From assembly GCA_024635735.1 (NCBI GenBank), contig JAGXII010000176.1:1-8503 (forward strand): a DNA stretch of 8,503 nt, read 5' to 3'. Below, one piece after another: positions 6,736-8,503 of this stretch (position 1 is its first letter; the number at the start of each line of letters is the position of its first letter). The stretch comes from Christiangramia sp. GTDB taxonomy: Bacteria > Bacteroidota > Bacteroidia > Flavobacteriales > Flavobacteriaceae. Below the pieces are notes generated by a model, which did no database searches, was not told the DNA's origin, and saw nothing but the letters and a program-made list of their open reading frames with translations. The translations under genes and the position numbers were made by a program.

Positions 6736-6763
6736 AAAAACCACCCGGTTAAGGGTGGTTTTT
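6736..6763 (-). terminator. Rho-independent terminator of the susCD operon
   Basis: A perfect 11-base inverted repeat (AAAAACCACCC at 6736-6746 and GGGTGGTTTTT at 6753-6763) encloses a six-base loop. On the minus strand the GC-rich stem is followed directly by seven T, the classic shape, and it lies 22 bases after the susD stop codon. The plus side ends in five T, so it may also stop plus-strand transcription, although no plus-strand gene ends nearby. Confidence 0.9.
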
Positions 6764-6785
6764 CTAAATTATATATTAATGTTGA

Positions 6786-8279
6786 TTAGTCAACATCCCA
6801 CCATGTTCTGGAGGTATTATTATCTTCTGCAGGAGTAAGTCTGCTAACGCCTTCTGAATAAGAAGCGTTATTTAAACTAGATTCTTCAGAAGGATAGTTG
6901 TAACGAGCTGGGATTTCACCACCATTGATGAAGTCGGTAGCTGGCATAAGAGCTGGAGTTTCTGTTCTTCTCCATTCTGCCCAGGCGTCGAAACCTTCAG
7001 CGAATAATGTAACCCACTTCTCTTCACGAATTACCTGAAGAAGTCCAACAGTACCAGCATCAGCTACTCTGGCATCGGCATATGCTTCAGCATCCTCAGA
7101 GATAGAAGTTCCATGATGGTAATCAAGAGATTCATAATCTATCATGATTCCTGTTTTAAGCATCATTTCAGCATCTTCTTCAGTCCAGTCTAAAGCAGCA
7201 GCCTCGGCTCTGTTAAGATAAGTATAAGCAGCTGTCATCATTGGAAGAGAGGAAGTAGGGTTCCAGTAGTTTTTAGTAGACATCTGGTTTTTACCTGCTC
7301 CGGACTCATCTCTGTATCCATAAGGAACACCTTCTAGTTCAGCATCCTTGGAATAAACTGATAATCTGGCATCTGGTGTCATATTAGATGTAGGATTGTA
7401 CTCGGTGTCATCTCCCTGAAGTGCATCCACAAATTCAGCAGATAAGAAATAATCTCTTGTTCTGTTTGCGAACCAAGGATTTCTAAATCCACTTACATCT
7501 TCATAGGTGAACCATGCTTCAGCACCTACAGTTTCAATAACTCCGTGAGCATCTGATAACGCCTCATTAAATTCAGTAGCAGCAAATCCTGATGGATCTG
7601 GATATCTATCTGAAAGTTGAAGCGACATTTGAAGAAGTAGTGAGTTAGCATACTGTTGCCATTTAGCTACATCTCCACCGTAGATAATATCACCGGTAGG
7701 ACCTTTTTTACTGTCGTCCATCATATCTCTGGCTTCTTTCACCATAGTGAATAGAGATGTATAAACATCTTCCTGAGAGTCATAAGCAGGAGTAAGGTTA
7801 TCTACACCTACTAAAGCGTCAGAGAATGGTACACTACCATATGTATCAGCTAATCTTTTTACGATTTCAGCTTGCATAAGCATAGCAACTCCAATTTGAT
7901 TTTCAGGTGCTCCCTGTGCATTAAGAGTAGCTCCCTGATTGTCAGGATTAGAAGCATACTGGATTACTTCGTGAAGTCCTTCTAAAGAACCAACATAGTA
8001 AGTATACCAGCTTGAAGGAGTTTCAGAATAACGCATCTCAGTTGTATAAGTAACCTGAGATTGGTATTGAACATACAGAGTAGGACGTATTAAATAGTCT
8101 CTACCAGTCGCTGTTGCGTAGTTTATCATGGCATTTGCCATAAGAGACGAAGGGTTGCCCTTAGTCGCTCCATTTGGATTTTCATTTAAATCCCCAAAAT
8201 CTACATTTTCACAGGATACTGTAACCCCGAGAACACAAATGAGACCAAGGATAAAAATTGACTTTATTCTTTTCATCAT
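6786..8279 (-). CDS. SusD/RagB-like nutrient-binding outer-membrane lipoprotein (SusD-like_2 type)
   Basis: A complete 497-residue surface lipoprotein. The signal peptide ends in a lipobox-like VTVSC with lipidated Cys23, followed by ENVDFGDLNENPN. The acidic residues near the anchor fit surface export, and the NENPN stretch is typical of the family. Family landmarks are a helical region with MLMQAEIVKRLADTYGSVPF (134-152), PAYDSQEDVY (164-173), YLNRAEAAAL (354-363) and the C-terminal block KWVTLFAEGFDAWAEWRR (421-438), followed by IPARYNYPSEES (456-467). This pattern is that of the SusD-like_2 group rather than classical starch SusD. SusD proteins form a lid over the partner SusC barrel and capture glycans or peptides; the substrate cannot be told from this sequence. 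The gene starts nine bases after the susC stop. The bases before the ATG are A-rich (AAAAAAATAAA) with no Shine-Dalgarno sequence. A second ATG follows immediately, so the start could be one codon later. A terminator follows the gene. Confidence 0.95.
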   Translation of the reverse strand: MMKRIKSIFILGLICVLGVTVSCENVDFGDLNENPNGATKGNPSSLMANAMINYATATGRDYLIRPTLYVQYQSQVTYTTEMRYSETPSSWYTYYVGSLEGLHEVIQYASNPDNQGATLNAQGAPENQIGVAMLMQAEIVKRLADTYGSVPFSDALVGVDNLTPAYDSQEDVYTSLFTMVKEARDMMDDSKKGPTGDIIYGGDVAKWQQYANSLLLQMSLQLSDRYPDPSGFAATEFNEALSDAHGVIETVGAEAWFTYEDVSGFRNPWFANRTRDYFLSAEFVDALQGDDTEYNPTSNMTPDARLSVYSKDAELEGVPYGYRDESGAGKNQMSTKNYWNPTSSLPMMTAAYTYLNRAEAAALDWTEEDAEMMLKTGIMIDYESLDYHHGTSISEDAEAYADARVADAGTVGLLQVIREEKWVTLFAEGFDAWAEWRRTETPALMPATDFINGGEIPARYNYPSEESSLNNASYSEGVSRLTPAEDNNTSRTWWDVD

Positions 8280-8288
8280 TTTATTTTT

Positions 8289-8503
8289 TTAGAATGTTAA
8301 TTTAATGTTCAGACCATAACTCCTTGTACCAGGTAACTGTCCGTTTTCCCCATAGGTCTCTGCTAATTCAGAAGGATCCCATTTGTTAGTGTTGTCATCA
8401 GAAACAGCTAATAAAGCTAAGTTTCTTCCTACCAAGCTAATACTTGCGCTTTGGAAAACATCGTTTACAAGAGAGGATGGCATACGATAAGTAAGACTAA
8501 CAT
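8289..8503 (-). CDS. SusC/RagA-type TonB-dependent receptor, C-terminal end (cut by window edge)
   Basis: The frame is open to the right-hand edge and ends at TAA 8291-8289, giving about 71 visible residues. The Met codon at 8483 is internal, because the frame continues upstream as VSLTYR. The fragment carries VSLTYRMPSSLVNDVF, then ISLVGRNLALLAV, then LPGTRSYGLNIKLTF at the very end. The RNL strand, the TRSYG segment and a terminal strand closing in Phe are typical of SusC outer-membrane barrels, where the last strand is the assembly (BAM) signal. The protein would import the ligand caught by the SusD partner using TonB-ExbBD energy. Adjacency to a SusD-like gene in the same direction, with nine bases between, confirms the pair. 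The plug domain and most of the barrel are outside the window. Confidence 0.92.
   Translation of the reverse strand, partial: VSLTYRMPSSLVNDVFQSASISLVGRNLALLAVSDDNTNKWDPSELAETYGENGQLPGTRSYGLNIKLTF

Noticed and set aside
1..8503. Defence system, mobile element, CRISPR array or biosynthetic cluster
   Set aside because: I looked for nuclease, transposase, integrase, reverse-transcriptase and toxin-antitoxin features, direct repeats and tRNA-like ends on both strands and found none; all long frames are accounted for by ordinary flavobacterial genes.

Overview
The window reads as chromosomal DNA of a Bacteroidetes bacterium, most likely family Flavobacteriaceae (a Gramella/Salegentibacter-like marine genus is a guess from protein flavour, not a demonstrated placement). 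The reasons are AT-rich DNA, start regions with weak or absent Shine-Dalgarno sequences, a TAnnTTTG-type -7 promoter element, a SusC/SusD outer-membrane pair, and secreted proteins with typical flavobacterial signal peptides. The DNA is densely packed: no gap exceeds 100 bases, several genes overlap, and I see no insertion sequence, prophage, CRISPR array, tRNA or rRNA.

Bases 1-3874 hold a run of plus-strand genes. They are the 3' end of a polysaccharide-deacetylase-type protein, an overlapping HAD nucleotidase of the YjjG type, and three exported proteins of unknown function: a small lipoprotein, a DUF5723-type outer-membrane barrel, and a periplasmic two-domain protein with an acidic linker. 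The last three look like one envelope module.

Bases 3868-6687 hold housekeeping genes in alternating orientation: rarA (minus; AAA+ replication-fork maintenance), a rhomboid protease (plus) and rlmB (minus; 23S rRNA ribose methylation). The two convergent junctions overlap by 7 and 4 bases with no visible terminator. The divergent rarA/rhomboid junction is only 13 bases. rlmB has a good -7 element almost touching its start codon.

Bases 6736-8503 hold the end of a minus-strand nutrient-uptake operon: the last codons of a SusC-type TonB-dependent receptor, a complete SusD-like lipoprotein, then a strong hairpin terminator. No degradative enzyme follows susD, so any substrate clue must lie upstream of susC, outside the window.

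I did not find a clearly novel system. The most interesting unexplained part is the three-gene envelope module at 1007-3874.
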